Shown here one piece after another: positions 45,413 through 55,543 of a DNA stretch of 64,000 nt. The translations under genes and the position numbers were made by a program. Below the pieces are notes generated by a model. That model searched no databases. It worked only from the letters and a program-made list of their open reading frames with translations, and had not been told where the DNA came from. Where the stretch lies: positions 993,001 through 1,057,000 of the forward strand of contig CP019636.1 in the NCBI GenBank assembly GCA_002163975.1, written 5' to 3'. Position 1 is the stretch's first letter, and each line of letters opens with the position of its first letter. Origin of the DNA: Nostocales cyanobacterium HT-58-2 (GTDB lineage: Bacteria; Cyanobacteriota; Cyanobacteriia; Cyanobacteriales; Nostocaceae).

Positions 45413-48025
45413 TTAGACAAAGCCCCTTCTTCTTTGCCAAATCTTCAGCCCTTCAAACCACAAAATACTAAATAGTCCAGAGGTGAGACTGACGACTAAA
45501 TCGTCGAAATGTAGAAAAGAGAAGCGGAATAGATGTCGCAGCAAAGGAACATAAAGTACCAGTCCCAGAAACACCACAGCACCACCTAGTACCCACCATA
45601 ATGCTGCATTTGGGGCACGTAACATTTCAGGGATAGTGCGTGACCAAGAACGATTCGTCAGAATCATACTTAAGTTAGAAACAATTAGAGTAGTAAAAGC
45701 AAGCGCCCGTGCATCTAGTTCTCCATGTCCAGAGTAAAAGGCAATAGCAAATACTACCAGCAATACCACCAATACACTTATCCCTTGCAGTAATGCTAAT
45801 CTCAAAGTGCGACGGCTAAACAATGGTTCTTTAGGATTTCGAGGTGGGCGATTCATGATATTGCTTTCTTCTGGTTCTGCCTCAAACACCACTGTACAAG
45901 CAGGGTCGATAATTAAATGTAGGAAGGCAATGTGAATCGGCAATAGCACGAGTGGCCAATGAAACATGACCGGAATCAGCGACATACCAGCGATGGGAAC
46001 GTGAACTGCCAAAGTATAAGCCATACCTTTTTTGAGATTGTCAAAGACCCGTCGCCCTAGTCGAACTGACTGCACAATAGAAGAAAAATCATCATCCAAA
46101 AGCACTAAGTCTGCAGATTCGCGAGCGACATCTGTACCCCGTTTACCCATAGCAATGCCAATATGAGCTGCTTTTAAAGCAGGAGCATCGTTTACTCCAT
46201 CCCCAGTCATGGCAACAATTTCACCACACTGTTTGAGGGCATTCACAATTAACAGTTTTTGCTCAGGAACGACCCGTGCAAATATATTCACGGTTTGAAT
46301 TTGAGCCGATAACTCACCCTCTGTCATTTGCTCTAGTTCTGTTCCAGTAATAACCTGTGTTGATGGGTGCAGTCCTATTTGACGAGCAATGTTTTGGGCT
46401 GTAGCTGGATAATCACCTGTAATCATGACTACGCGAATACCAGCGCCATAACACTCAGCAATTGCCGAAGCAACTGTAGGACGCACCGGATCAGCCATAC
46501 CCACCAATCCCAAAAATTGAAACTCAAAGTCATGTTGTTTATCTGGAAGAAGATTTTGCTTTTTGTCAGATTTATGTCTTCCTACAGCTTTTGCTACACC
46601 CAAAACGCGCAAACCCGCAGCAGCCATCGTACTAATATGCTGTTCTAAGTTTTGCATTTGCTTAGCATCAAAGTGACAGAGATCGGCAATTGCTTCTGGT
46701 GCGCCTTTGGTAGCAATGAGCAATTTCCCCTCTGGAGATTGCCAAACGCAAGACATGGCTAATAATTGACCTGATAAGGGATATTCGCGCAGTATTTCCC
46801 AATCGTAATGTAAATGCTCGGTTTTTGCTAAATGAACATCCCCGACTTGCTTGAGGGCTTTTTCCATTGGGTCAAAGGGATCTTTGCGACTTGCCAAAAT
46901 ACCAAATTCTATTAACTCATGAAAGGCTTCGGGAAGGGGTTCTCGTTCATGCAGAGTAACATCATAAAAATGAGGGGATTGGTATGATGGCTCATAGACA
47001 AACAGTTGTTGAATAGACATACGATTAAAAGTCAGCGTTCCTGTTTTATCTACACACAGGACGGTAGCTGAACCTAGTGTCTCAACTACAGGTATGCGAC
47101 GAGTCAAAACTCTCGTCAACGAAAATCTCCAAGCACCCAAAGCCAAAAAGATTGCCAGCACTACAGGAATTTCATTGGGTAAAATCGCCATCGCTAGTGC
47201 TAATCCTGCCAGAAATCCTTGTAGCCAATCACTTCTGGTGATTCCGTAAATAATAATAACCGCAATACAGATAGCGATCGCCACAATAGTAAGCTTGCTA
47301 ACAATACGTCGGGTTTCTCTTTGAAGAACTGTGTCCTCTGGTTCCACTGTTTGCAAGGCTTTACCAATCTTACCCATTTCTGTTTGCATACCTGTGGCAT
47401 AGACTTGAGCAATACCTTGACCTTGCACAATCAATGTTCCAGAATAGACAAATGGGAAATCGTCACCACCTGGTCGATGTTTTCTTGATGATTGTGTGGC
47501 AAGTTCCAACTCCAAAGTATCTTCTACTGCTCGTTTCCGTACAGGTACAGATTCACCTGTTAACAAAGACTCATCTACACTCAATTGAGTAGACCAAAGC
47601 ACAACAGCATCAGCAGGGACTCTATCGCCTTCAGCAAGAACAACAATATCTCCGCCCACAACTTCTCGTCCAGCAATTCGTTGGCGTTTTCCATCTCGAA
47701 TCACTAATGCACGAGGACTGGAGAGATCGCGTAAAGCTTCAAGAGATTTTTCCGTTTTTTGTTCTTGGTATAAGTTTATACCAACAATCAAGAAGACAAA
47801 ACCCAACAAAATTAAGGCTTCTTGAGCATCACCGAGAAACAAATAAATCACACCACAGGCTACCAGTAGTAAGAAAATTGGCTCTTGTATACTTTCAAGA
47901 GCAATCTTCCAGATGCTACGGTTTAGAGTAGATGGCAGCTCGTTATATCCCTCTTGCTTGAGGCGAACAAAAGCTACTGATTCAGATAACCCAGAAATAG
48001 AGTTGATTTCAATTTGATGAGTCAT
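45413..48025 (-). CDS. Cation-transporting P-type ATPase (P2-like)
   Basis: 870 aa. N-terminal cation-ATPase domain, TGE (LLTGESVPVRK), phosphorylation motif CVDKTGTLTFN (Asp about 327), KGAPEA, MTGDGVNDAPALKAAHIGIAMG. M4 reads AILPNEIPVVLAIFLALGAWR, with Asn where Ca-ATPases usually have Glu, so the ion is uncertain; H+, Ca2+ or other divalent ions are possible. Starts a two-ATPase unit with its own, degenerate copy of the shared promoter element. Confidence 0.8.
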   Translation of the reverse strand: MTHQIEINSISGLSESVAFVRLKQEGYNELPSTLNRSIWKIALESIQEPIFLLLVACGVIYLFLGDAQEALILLGFVFLIVGINLYQEQKTEKSLEALRDLSSPRALVIRDGKRQRIAGREVVGGDIVVLAEGDRVPADAVVLWSTQLSVDESLLTGESVPVRKRAVEDTLELELATQSSRKHRPGGDDFPFVYSGTLIVQGQGIAQVYATGMQTEMGKIGKALQTVEPEDTVLQRETRRIVSKLTIVAIAICIAVIIIYGITRSDWLQGFLAGLALAMAILPNEIPVVLAIFLALGAWRFSLTRVLTRRIPVVETLGSATVLCVDKTGTLTFNRMSIQQLFVYEPSYQSPHFYDVTLHEREPLPEAFHELIEFGILASRKDPFDPMEKALKQVGDVHLAKTEHLHYDWEILREYPLSGQLLAMSCVWQSPEGKLLIATKGAPEAIADLCHFDAKQMQNLEQHISTMAAAGLRVLGVAKAVGRHKSDKKQNLLPDKQHDFEFQFLGLVGMADPVRPTVASAIAECYGAGIRVVMITGDYPATAQNIARQIGLHPSTQVITGTELEQMTEGELSAQIQTVNIFARVVPEQKLLIVNALKQCGEIVAMTGDGVNDAPALKAAHIGIAMGKRGTDVARESADLVLLDDDFSSIVQSVRLGRRVFDNLKKGMAYTLAVHVPIAGMSLIPVMFHWPLVLLPIHIAFLHLIIDPACTVVFEAEPEESNIMNRPPRNPKEPLFSRRTLRLALLQGISVLVVLLVVFAIAFYSGHGELDARALAFTTLIVSNLSMILTNRSWSRTIPEMLRAPNAALWWVLGGAVVFLGLVLYVPLLRHLFRFSFLHFDDLVVSLTSGLFSILWFEGLKIWQRRRGFV

Positions 48026-48029
48026 GAGA

Positions 48030-48066
48030 TTATACCGTTTCGCTTTAATTTAAAGAATTGGTATAA
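48030..48066. repeat. TTATACC...GGTATAA hairpin
   Basis: Short palindrome just upstream of the ATPase start, sharing its terminus TTATACCGTTTC with the element at 6-125. Inner TTTAA/TTAAA pairing adds to the stem. Confidence 0.5.
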
Positions 48067-48098
48067 CAGCGCTTTGCTTAGAAGATAGATGGCTTGAG

Positions 48099-48131
48099 AA
48101 GGTAGAAGAGTAATGTGAGCAAGTTGTGAAA
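48099..48131 (-). promoter_or_regulatory. Fermentation-island promoter element, ATPase-pair copy (degenerate)
   Basis: TTTCACAACTTGCTCAC (48131-48115), 10-bp spacer, -10 box TACCTT (48104-48099). Four mismatches, but both TCA half-site cores and the spacing are kept. Leader about 67 nt. It overlaps the 3' end of the upstream synthetase gene's flank. Confidence 0.5.
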
Positions 48132-50924
48132 TCACTCTAAATGTTGGCAACCCAGCTTTATCTCTGCTCTCACGACTGAAGCATCAGCAGTGGGATGGAT
48201 GCAGAAGCCCAACTTTTCGCAGACTCTTTGCATTGCAGAATTTTCTGTCAGGATTTCAGCACTAATGAGCGTTAACTGTTCATCACGCCCCACTTGAAGC
48301 AACCTTTTGAGTAACTCAGTTCCCACACCTTGGCATTGGTAGCGATCGCTCACCAAGATTGCGAATTCAGCTTCATTAGTACCGTGCAATTTACTGAGCC
48401 TACTAACGGCTAAAATTTCATGTTCTTCGGTTTCTGGATTTTGATAGTCTACGACAAGCGCCATTTCTCGGTCATAATCAATAAAACACAGGCGCGTGAG
48501 TCTTTCGTGGGCAATGCGTTGACTGAGTTTGATGAGGTGGAAGTAACGGAAAAAAACGCTTTCTTCAGATAATGTTTTATGTAACTTAATCATTAAAGGT
48601 TCGTCCTCTGGACGAATAGGACGAATTGTGACTTGCGTACCATTGCGCATTGTCCAAGGGGAAACGTACTGTGTGGGATAAGGACGAATTGCTAGTTTTG
48701 GTAACTGTGCTTCAGCAATATCTAAGTCATGTAGAATAATCCGTGCATCAAGTGCCACAAGGGAGTTTTGAGTGAGTTCGGGTTTACTCTCTTGGTGTTC
48801 CTCTGCCTTGACTAGAAGCGGATTAATATCAATTTCCTTGATAAACCTTTGCTCAACAACAAGTTGGCTAAAGCGTACCAAAACTTGTTCTAAAGCCTCT
48901 AAATTAACTGCTTTTATGCCTCTAATTCCCTGTAGTGCTTTGTAAATACGGGTTTGTTCCATCATCCGCCGTGCCAAGGTCGTATTGAGTGGAGGAAGTC
49001 CTAAGGCTTGATCTTGAAACACTTCCACCAGTTGACCACCTGTACCAAAAAGTAAAACCGGACCAAATTGAGAGTCAATACTACTACCGAGAATTAATTC
49101 ATAGCTGTTTTTTAGATCTATCATTGGCTGGACGGTGACACCAGCAAACTCACTTGCTCCTACTTTAGTGCTGACAGATAATGCGATCGCATCATACGCC
49201 TCACGCACTGCTTTGGCATCATGTAAATTTAAATGCACCCCATTTACATCTGTTTTATGGGTGATGGTTTGAGAAAAGACTTTCAAAACCACAGGATAAC
49301 CAATTTCTTCTGCAAGTTGAACTGCCTCTTCTGCGCTTGTTGCCACCTGTGTGACTACCGTTGGAATGCCGTAAGCAGCAAGAATTTGTTTTGATTCCAC
49401 CTCAGTTAGTAAAGTTCTGCCAGCTTGACGTGCGTTTTGAAGAATTGTTTTAGCAACGGTGCGATCGGGAGTATCCGCTTGTTCAGGAACCACAGGTGTT
49501 TCATACAGAGCACGCAAGTTATAGTGATAACGCCACATATAATTAAATACATGGGCTGCTGTGTCTGGAAAGGCAAATGTGGGAATCGATGCTTGGTTGA
49601 GAATTTCTGCACCTGCTTCCACATCTACATCTCCCATCCAACTTGCTAGTACAGGTTTACCGATTTGAGCGAATGGTTTTAATTGATACGCAGTTTGTAT
49701 GGGGTCAGTCATTGCCTGTGGAGTCAGAATCGCCAATAACCCATCGCTACTTGGATCGTTAGCAGCAATTTCCAACGCTTTAGCATAGCGGCTGGGATCA
49801 GCATCACCGAGTATGTCAATAGGATTGTTGTGACTCCATTGGGGTGGCAACAACTGGTTCAGTGCTTCATAGGTTTGTGGGGATAATTCTGCCAGTTCAC
49901 CCCCATCGGTGATTAAAGCATCAGTTGCCAGAACTCCGGGTCCGCCTGCATTAGTAATAACTGTAAGTTTTGGTCCTTTGGGACGCGGTTGCTTTGCCAG
50001 CACCTCTGCCATGTCGAACAAGTCAGAGATACTCTTAACTCGTAAAACTCCACATCGTCGCAATGCCGTATCAAATACGGTATCGCTACCGACCAATGCG
50101 CCTGTATGCGAGGCAGCAGCTTTGGCGGCTGCTTCTGTGCGTCCAGCTTTAATCACAATAATTGGTTTTGTCAGGGCAACCTCTCGTGCCGCAGAGAGAA
50201 ATGACCGTGCATCTCCAATCGATTCCATGTAAATGACAATACTTTCAGTATGTGGGTCATCACCGAGATAGTAAATCAAATCGCCCCAACCTACATCGAG
50301 CATTGAACCAATGGAAATAAAGGCACTAAAGCCGACATTCTCGTGAAAACTCCAGTCCAAAATTGCTGTACACAACGCCCCGCTTTGGCTTATAAAACCA
50401 ACTTTACCAGGCAAAGCCATACCGTTGGCAAAGGTAGCATTTAAATAGGTATGGGGATTCATTACTCCCAAGCAGTTAGGACCAATCAACCGCATTTTGC
50501 CTCGGCACACTTGTTGGAGTACTTGCCGTTCTAATTCTGCCCCAGCAGTTCCAATTTCCTTAAATCCAGCAGAAATAACTATTGCCCCCTTTACGCCTGC
50601 ATCTACACATTCGCCAATGACATAAGGAACTGTGGGTGCAGGTGTGATCACAATCGCTAAATCAACTGGTTCTGGCACAGCAGCGATATTTGGGTAAGCT
50701 TTGATACCAAGAACGTTATAGCGTTTAGGATTGACTGGAAAGACAGTTCCACCAAATGGATGGCTAATGAGATTCCAGAGGACGGTTCTGCCGACACTAC
50801 CTTCGCGATCGCTAGCACCAATCACGGCGATGCTTTTAGGAGCGAATATCGCATCTAGAGGTTGATGCTCGGAACGTAAAATATCGTAGGCGCGATCGCT
50901 TCCCAATTGCATACTCTTCTGCAT
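48132..50924 (-). CDS. ADP-forming acyl-CoA synthetase fused to a GNAT acetyltransferase
   Basis: 930 aa. Residues 20-480: CoA-binding and ligase-CoA domains ([26 protein letters not shown]; active His about 271 in [12 protein letters not shown]). About 490-730: ATP-grasp beta domain ([26 protein letters not shown]). About 756-930: GNAT domain ([12 protein letters not shown]; the acetyl-CoA loop is [11 protein letters not shown]). The ligase part makes ATP from acetyl-CoA, ADP and Pi, releasing acetate, the natural sequel to PFOR. The GNAT half, as in Pat-like enzymes, could acetylate lysines. No shared promoter element precedes it, so it is probably read from the ppsA promoter. Confidence 0.88.
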   Translation of the reverse strand: MQKSMQLGSDRAYDILRSEHQPLDAIFAPKSIAVIGASDREGSVGRTVLWNLISHPFGGTVFPVNPKRYNVLGIKAYPNIAAVPEPVDLAIVITPAPTVPYVIGECVDAGVKGAIVISAGFKEIGTAGAELERQVLQQVCRGKMRLIGPNCLGVMNPHTYLNATFANGMALPGKVGFISQSGALCTAILDWSFHENVGFSAFISIGSMLDVGWGDLIYYLGDDPHTESIVIYMESIGDARSFLSAAREVALTKPIIVIKAGRTEAAAKAAASHTGALVGSDTVFDTALRRCGVLRVKSISDLFDMAEVLAKQPRPKGPKLTVITNAGGPGVLATDALITDGGELAELSPQTYEALNQLLPPQWSHNNPIDILGDADPSRYAKALEIAANDPSSDGLLAILTPQAMTDPIQTAYQLKPFAQIGKPVLASWMGDVDVEAGAEILNQASIPTFAFPDTAAHVFNYMWRYHYNLRALYETPVVPEQADTPDRTVAKTILQNARQAGRTLLTEVESKQILAAYGIPTVVTQVATSAEEAVQLAEEIGYPVVLKVFSQTITHKTDVNGVHLNLHDAKAVREAYDAIALSVSTKVGASEFAGVTVQPMIDLKNSYELILGSSIDSQFGPVLLFGTGGQLVEVFQDQALGLPPLNTTLARRMMEQTRIYKALQGIRGIKAVNLEALEQVLVRFSQLVVEQRFIKEIDINPLLVKAEEHQESKPELTQNSLVALDARIILHDLDIAEAQLPKLAIRPYPTQYVSPWTMRNGTQVTIRPIRPEDEPLMIKLHKTLSEESVFFRYFHLIKLSQRIAHERLTRLCFIDYDREMALVVDYQNPETEEHEILAVSRLSKLHGTNEAEFAILVSDRYQCQGVGTELLKRLLQVGRDEQLTLISAEILTENSAMQRVCEKLGFCIHPTADASVVRAEIKLGCQHLE

Positions 50925-51068
50925 GGTTGGCTTCTCCGTGACATGGTAATTTAGTTAATGATTGATAGTTGGAGGTGAAAACTTCCAAATGTGGAGAGGG
51001 AGTTAACGTCCATTAACTCTTTTTCCCTTGCTCGGGTGCCTTCCTTCCCCCTGCTTCTTCTAGTCACC

Positions 51069-53522
51069 TTAAACTTCAAATCTATTTTCCGTAGCCGCAA
51101 CTTCTAACAACGTCTTTAGTACTGAATCGGGGTTGAGACTCATCGAATCAATGCCCTCTTCTACTAAAAACCGAGCAAATTCAGGATAGTCACTCGGTGC
51201 TTGACCGCAAATGCCGATTTTATGATCGCGTTTTTTGACAGTTTGAATTGCCTTAGCAATCATTTGCTTAACAGCTTCGTTACGTTCGTCAAATAAATGC
51301 GCTACTAACTCTGAATCTCTATCAAGTCCTAAGGTTAATTGCGTTAAGTCATTAGAACCAATTGAGAATCCGTCAAACACTTCACAAAACTCGTCTGCAA
51401 GTTGCACATTACTCGGTAACTCACACATCACATACACTTGCAAACCGTTTTCTCCTCGTACCAAACCATGTTTTGCCATCTCTGCTAGAACGCGGCGACC
51501 TTCAGAGGGAGTACGGCAAAATGGCACCATTAAAATGACGTTGGTTAAACCCATTTCATCGCGTACTTTCTTCATTGCCCGACATTCCAGCGCAAATCCT
51601 TCCTGATAGCGTTCATCATAATAACGCGAAGCACCCCGCCAACCTAGCATTGGGTTTTCTTCTTGAGGTTCAAATTGTTTTCCACCCAAAAGATTGGCGT
51701 ATTCGTTGCTCTTGAAATCACTTAGGCGAACAATAACAGGTTTGGGATAAAATGCCGCTGCAATTGTGCCGATACCTTGCGCCAGTTTATCAACAAAAAA
51801 TTGCCCTTTGTCTTCGTATCCGGCAGTTAACTCAGCAATCTTGTATTTGGCTAGTTCATCTTCCAATTCATCAAAATGAACTAATGCTAGAGGATGGGTC
51901 TTAATATAATTAGCAATGATAAATTCCATCCGTGCCAAACCAACCCCATCATTGGGGATAGCACTGTAGCCAAATGCTTCTTCTGGGTTGCCCACGTTCA
52001 TCATGATTTTCGTGCGAGTGCGGGGCAATTTTTCTAATGGTATTTCTTGTACTTCGTACGGTAACAGACCTTTGTAAACTTTTCCGGTTTCACCTTCAGC
52101 ACAGGAAACCGTAATTTCTTGACCAGTTTTAATGAGTGTTGTTGCATAATTGCAACCAACAATCGCTGGGATTCCCATTTCTCTGGCAATAATTGCCGCA
52201 TGACAGGTGCGTCCACCAGAGTTCGTGACAATGGCACTGGCTTTTTTCATAATTGGTTCCCAATCAGGATCGGTGCGGTTTGTAATCAATACCTCGCCAG
52301 GCTGAAATTCGCTCAAGCAATGCACGTCGAGAATTACTCGTGCTTTGCCCTGTCCTATCATCTCGCCCACGCTACGCCCGGTGACTAACACTTCACCTTT
52401 TTCTTTAAGTTGGTAGGTGTGGAGAACGTTTTTTATCTTCTGCGATTGGACAGTTTCCGGACGTGCTTGGACAATAAATAATTCATTGATGATGCCGTCT
52501 TTTGCCCATTCGATATCCATTGGAGTATAAACACCACGTACTTGTGAGTAGTGTTCTTCAATAAAACATGCCCAATGCGCTAGTTGGAGAATTTCCTCAT
52601 CTTTGAGGGCAAAGGCGGCGCGATCGCTTGCTGCAACAGGTATGTTTTTAGTCATTTTAGAACCGCCCAAATCGTAGACCATCTTAATTTCTTTCGTCCC
52701 TGGGCGTTTTTCGAGAATTGGACGGTATCCTTGTTTAAGTGTTGGTTTAAATACTAAATACTCATCAGGGTTAACTGCACCCTGAACGACGTTTTCACCC
52801 AAGCCGTAGGCAGCTGTAATCAGTGCTGCATCTTTAAACCCTGTCTCAGTATCAATAGAGAACATCACGCCAGATGTCGCTAAGTCCGAACGCACCATTT
52901 TTTGTACGCCCACCGAGAGGGCAATATTGAAGTGGTCGAAGCCTTTGATTTGACGGTAAGAAATGGCACGGTCGGTAAAAATAGATGTAAAGCACTTATG
53001 GCAGGCTTGCAGGACAGCTTGCAGTCCGTGGACATTTAAGTAAGTTTCTTGCTGTCCGGCAAAGCTAGCATCAGGTAAGTCTTCCGCAGTAGCGCTAGAG
53101 CGGACTGCTACATCAGTATCAGTACCATACTGCTCGCAGAGGTCTTGATATGCTTGAGCGATCGCCTTCTCCAATTCTTGAGGAAACGGAGTTTGTAACA
53201 TCAAAGCCCGTGCTTGTTTGCCACACTGACGCAGGTTATTGACATTTTCCACATCTAAGGAAGCAAAAATTTCCCGCAATTTCGTTTCTAAACCTGCCGC
53301 TTGAATGAAGAAACGATACGCATAAGCAGTCGTCGCAAACCCTGTTGGAACTCTTACCCCTTTGCTTTTAAGCTGCTGAATCATTTCTCCCAGTGAAGCG
53401 TTTTTCCCACCCACAAGCGGGATATCTGCTATCCCTACGACATCCAGTGGAAGTACCAGCGCTTGTTGTTTTACATTTTGGCTTGGTGTCTTTTGAGTAA
53501 CAAATGTTTCAAGCATAGACAA
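51069..53522 (-). CDS. ppsA: Phosphoenolpyruvate synthase
   Basis: 817 aa. N-terminal ATP-grasp (GGKNASLGEMIQQL; RSSATAEDLPDASFAGQQETYLNV), central phospho-His in SGGRTCHAAIIARE (His about 440), C-terminal PEP-binding TIM barrel with GWRGASRYYDE, MVPFCRT and the Cys of KIGICGQAPSDYPEFA. It converts pyruvate plus ATP to PEP, AMP and Pi; in a fermentation context the reverse direction, making ATP, or pyruvate recycling are both possible. It has a strong copy of the shared promoter element. Confidence 0.95.
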   Translation of the reverse strand: MSMLETFVTQKTPSQNVKQQALVLPLDVVGIADIPLVGGKNASLGEMIQQLKSKGVRVPTGFATTAYAYRFFIQAAGLETKLREIFASLDVENVNNLRQCGKQARALMLQTPFPQELEKAIAQAYQDLCEQYGTDTDVAVRSSATAEDLPDASFAGQQETYLNVHGLQAVLQACHKCFTSIFTDRAISYRQIKGFDHFNIALSVGVQKMVRSDLATSGVMFSIDTETGFKDAALITAAYGLGENVVQGAVNPDEYLVFKPTLKQGYRPILEKRPGTKEIKMVYDLGGSKMTKNIPVAASDRAAFALKDEEILQLAHWACFIEEHYSQVRGVYTPMDIEWAKDGIINELFIVQARPETVQSQKIKNVLHTYQLKEKGEVLVTGRSVGEMIGQGKARVILDVHCLSEFQPGEVLITNRTDPDWEPIMKKASAIVTNSGGRTCHAAIIAREMGIPAIVGCNYATTLIKTGQEITVSCAEGETGKVYKGLLPYEVQEIPLEKLPRTRTKIMMNVGNPEEAFGYSAIPNDGVGLARMEFIIANYIKTHPLALVHFDELEDELAKYKIAELTAGYEDKGQFFVDKLAQGIGTIAAAFYPKPVIVRLSDFKSNEYANLLGGKQFEPQEENPMLGWRGASRYYDERYQEGFALECRAMKKVRDEMGLTNVILMVPFCRTPSEGRRVLAEMAKHGLVRGENGLQVYVMCELPSNVQLADEFCEVFDGFSIGSNDLTQLTLGLDRDSELVAHLFDERNEAVKQMIAKAIQTVKKRDHKIGICGQAPSDYPEFARFLVEEGIDSMSLNPDSVLKTLLEVAATENRFEV

Positions 53523-53604
53523 ATTTCCTTAAATGCATTCTTGCTACTGCTACCCAAGGGGCTTTATTTTATCTTTTTACTCCCTCTTGAGTCTCATTCC
53601 TTTG

Positions 53605-53637
53605 GTTATATAAAGATAATTTGAGGAACTTGTGAGG
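53605..53637 (-). promoter_or_regulatory. Fermentation-island promoter element, ppsA copy
   Basis: CCTCACAAGTTCCTCAA (53637-53621), 10-bp spacer, -10 box TATAAC (53610-53605). Perfect operator, near-consensus -10. Leader about 76 nt. Confidence 0.75.
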
Positions 53638-53811
53638 AGGTTTTTATATCAGGTTTGGCTTGTCCTTAGTGATTATTTTTTCTTCATATTTTTCTCAAAA
53701 AAATTTCATAACTTGATACGCACATCATCAAATTTATGAGGTCTTTATGAGCTCATTGTTGAGCATCCAATTCATCATGAAAATAGATTAAAACTTTACT
53801 TATTCGCATTG

Positions 53812-54900
53812 TTAAACCACATTGTGAATGCAAGTTTCCTTGCCTACATAAATACCTAACGCACGTGCTATTTGTACTAAGTAATGATTGGGAGCTACAC
53901 ATAAAGGGCTTTGAGCAACGACTAATTCCAACGGAATTGCTTCCACTTGTCCGTTGTGCCATGCAACCATCTTTGCTGTTTCTCCAGCTGCTAGCAAATC
54001 TACTGCTGTTTTACCGAATGTAGTTGCGACCAATCGGTCTAATGCTGTAGGGATTCCTCCGCGTTGAATGTGTCCCAACACAGAAACTCGAACATCAACT
54101 TGATCCTGGCTGCAAGTGCGAATTTCATTGGCTATGTACTGTCCTATTCCACATGGCGATGTATGATATGATGTGTCGTAGTAAGAATAATTGCCGACTT
54201 TTGCGCCTTCAGCAACCACGACAATTGCAAACTTACGTCTCCACACATCTCGTAATTCTTTTAAGTGCGAGCAAATGCCTTCTATTGAATAGGGAATTTC
54301 AGGAATTAAAATCACATCCGCTCCCCCTGCAATTCCTGCTTGCAATGCCAAATGACCGGCTGTGCGTCCCATCACCTCCACAATCATCACGCGATCATGA
54401 CTAGCTGCTGTGAAGGTTAACCGATTTAAAGCATCCACAATTGTATTAACCGCAGTATCAAATCCGACTACACGTTCTGTGTGTGCGACATCGTTATCAA
54501 TTGTCTTAGGAATGCCGATAAATTGCCAGTTGCCTCTAGCTTGCAATTGATTGAGAATTGAGAGACTGCCATCTCCACCAATACCAATGAGAGCATCTAA
54601 CTCTAAAGCATCATAGCTTGCTAAAATTTCATCAATATGTTCTAAAGTATCCCCTTTGTTAATACTGCCAAGAATAGTTCCACCCATGTTCAGTAATGGA
54701 TCGATACCGCGCAAGTCTAAACTATGCAATGATAGAGGAACCGTTTTCCTTTCTAATAGTCCCTTCGTTGCATAGGGAATGCCCAATATCTGCCAGTTGT
54801 AAGTAAGCGTTGCGTGACTAACAACTGCTCGAATGACAGCGTTTAATCCAGGACAGTCGCCACCACTGGTAAGAATGCCAAGTCGTTTTTGCGTTTTCAT
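53812..54900 (-). CDS. pfkA: ATP-dependent 6-phosphofructokinase
   Basis: 362 aa. GILTSGGDCPGLNAVIR at the N-terminus, IGIGGDGSLSILNQ (about 104-117) with G-D-G-S, pointing to ATP rather than PPi, the catalytic PKTIDNDVAHTERVVGFDTA, and MGRTAGHLALQAGIAGGADVILIPE. It commits fructose-6-phosphate to glycolysis; many cyanobacteria carry more than one copy. First gene of the co-directional - strand island; a perfect copy of the shared operator lies about 270 bp upstream. Confidence 0.94.
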   Translation of the reverse strand: MKTQKRLGILTSGGDCPGLNAVIRAVVSHATLTYNWQILGIPYATKGLLERKTVPLSLHSLDLRGIDPLLNMGGTILGSINKGDTLEHIDEILASYDALELDALIGIGGDGSLSILNQLQARGNWQFIGIPKTIDNDVAHTERVVGFDTAVNTIVDALNRLTFTAASHDRVMIVEVMGRTAGHLALQAGIAGGADVILIPEIPYSIEGICSHLKELRDVWRRKFAIVVVAEGAKVGNYSYYDTSYHTSPCGIGQYIANEIRTCSQDQVDVRVSVLGHIQRGGIPTALDRLVATTFGKTAVDLLAAGETAKMVAWHNGQVEAIPLELVVAQSPLCVAPNHYLVQIARALGIYVGKETCIHNVV

Positions 54901-55151
54901 AGTGGCTTAATGGGACTTTGTTAAAAATAGGCTCAAAACATCCTTAAACTTAGGTATAGTACAGTTTCTACATTATTAGCTATTTATACTTGATGTAACC
55001 AGCTTCAAGACATTTTATCCACATCTATCTATTTTCCTTATTCAGCAAAAATTTCAGGTCATGGTCATATTGGAAAGTTCTAAATTCCTATTTGTAATCG
55101 TGCAATTTCTCTGGATTCTATAGTTGCTACCTATGTTTTCGTTATATCGTC

Positions 55152-55184
55152 AGTGTAAGTCACAATTTTGAGGAAATTGTGAGG
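55152..55184 (-). promoter_or_regulatory. Fermentation-island promoter element, pfkA copy
   Basis: CCTCACAATTTCCTCAA (55184-55168), 10-bp spacer, -10 box TACACT (55157-55152). Perfect operator. Leader about 245 nt. Confidence 0.7.
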
Positions 55185-55473
55185 TACATCCAACAGCTTC
55201 AATAGAGTGGCGCCGAGAGGTAGAGTCGAGTTGCAAAGATTTCCAGTTTGTCTCTGTGTGGATTGATTGAGGTGGGATAGTGAGATTTTATAACCCACTC
55301 ATGTTTTGAAAAGCGATCATGGCTCGACCGTATGTGTGGCTAAGACATAGTAACTTTCAGGCTCTACTGCTAGCACTTGCACATCTTGGCTTTCTGAAGT
55401 CAACAAACCTCTTTGGGGTAGAGAACTCTTAACAGTATTCTTCTGTTGTCCGTTCCCTGTTTAATTGCAAATA

Positions 55474-55485
55474 TGAGCTAGCTCA
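55474..55485 (+). promoter_or_regulatory. TGAGCTAGCTCA palindrome upstream of NO-detox group
   Basis: Perfect 12-bp palindrome 58 bp before the methyltransferase ATG. The surrounding 24 bp (AATATGAGCTA-s-CTCA-r-AGACT) recur at 58019-58042 before norB. Size and symmetry suit a Crp/Fnr-family dimer; one such regulator is encoded at 60535-61245. Confidence 0.55.
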
Positions 55486-55543
55486 AAGACTCTATCAAGA
55501 ATTCCTGGCAAATTGAAAGTATACCAACTTAGAGGTCAAGGAT

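Larger units (their letters stand above)
54901..55543. other. Divergent intergenic region with two regulatory elements
   Basis: 643 bp between the divergent pfkA and methyltransferase genes. It holds the pfkA copy of the shared promoter element (55152-55184) and the palindrome TGAGCTAGCTCA (55474-55485). A reverse-strand stretch at about 55320-55460 (VLAVEPESYYVLATHTVEP) reads like the tail of a lost gene but has no start. Confidence 0.5.

Noticed and set aside
42845..48025. The two ATPases as a fused or duplicated pair
   Set aside because: Their M4 motifs and lengths place them in different P-type classes, so they are neighbours, not recent duplicates.
50925..51068. Search for the shared promoter element upstream of the acyl-CoA synthetase
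   Set aside because: TTGATAGTTGGAGG is present but lacks the 11-bp direct repeat and the fixed -10; read-through from ppsA is simpler.
55320..55460. Reverse-strand protein-like stretch as a small gene
   Set aside because: No start codon or ribosome site and only about 47 codons; at most a remnant, and it overlaps regulatory sequence.
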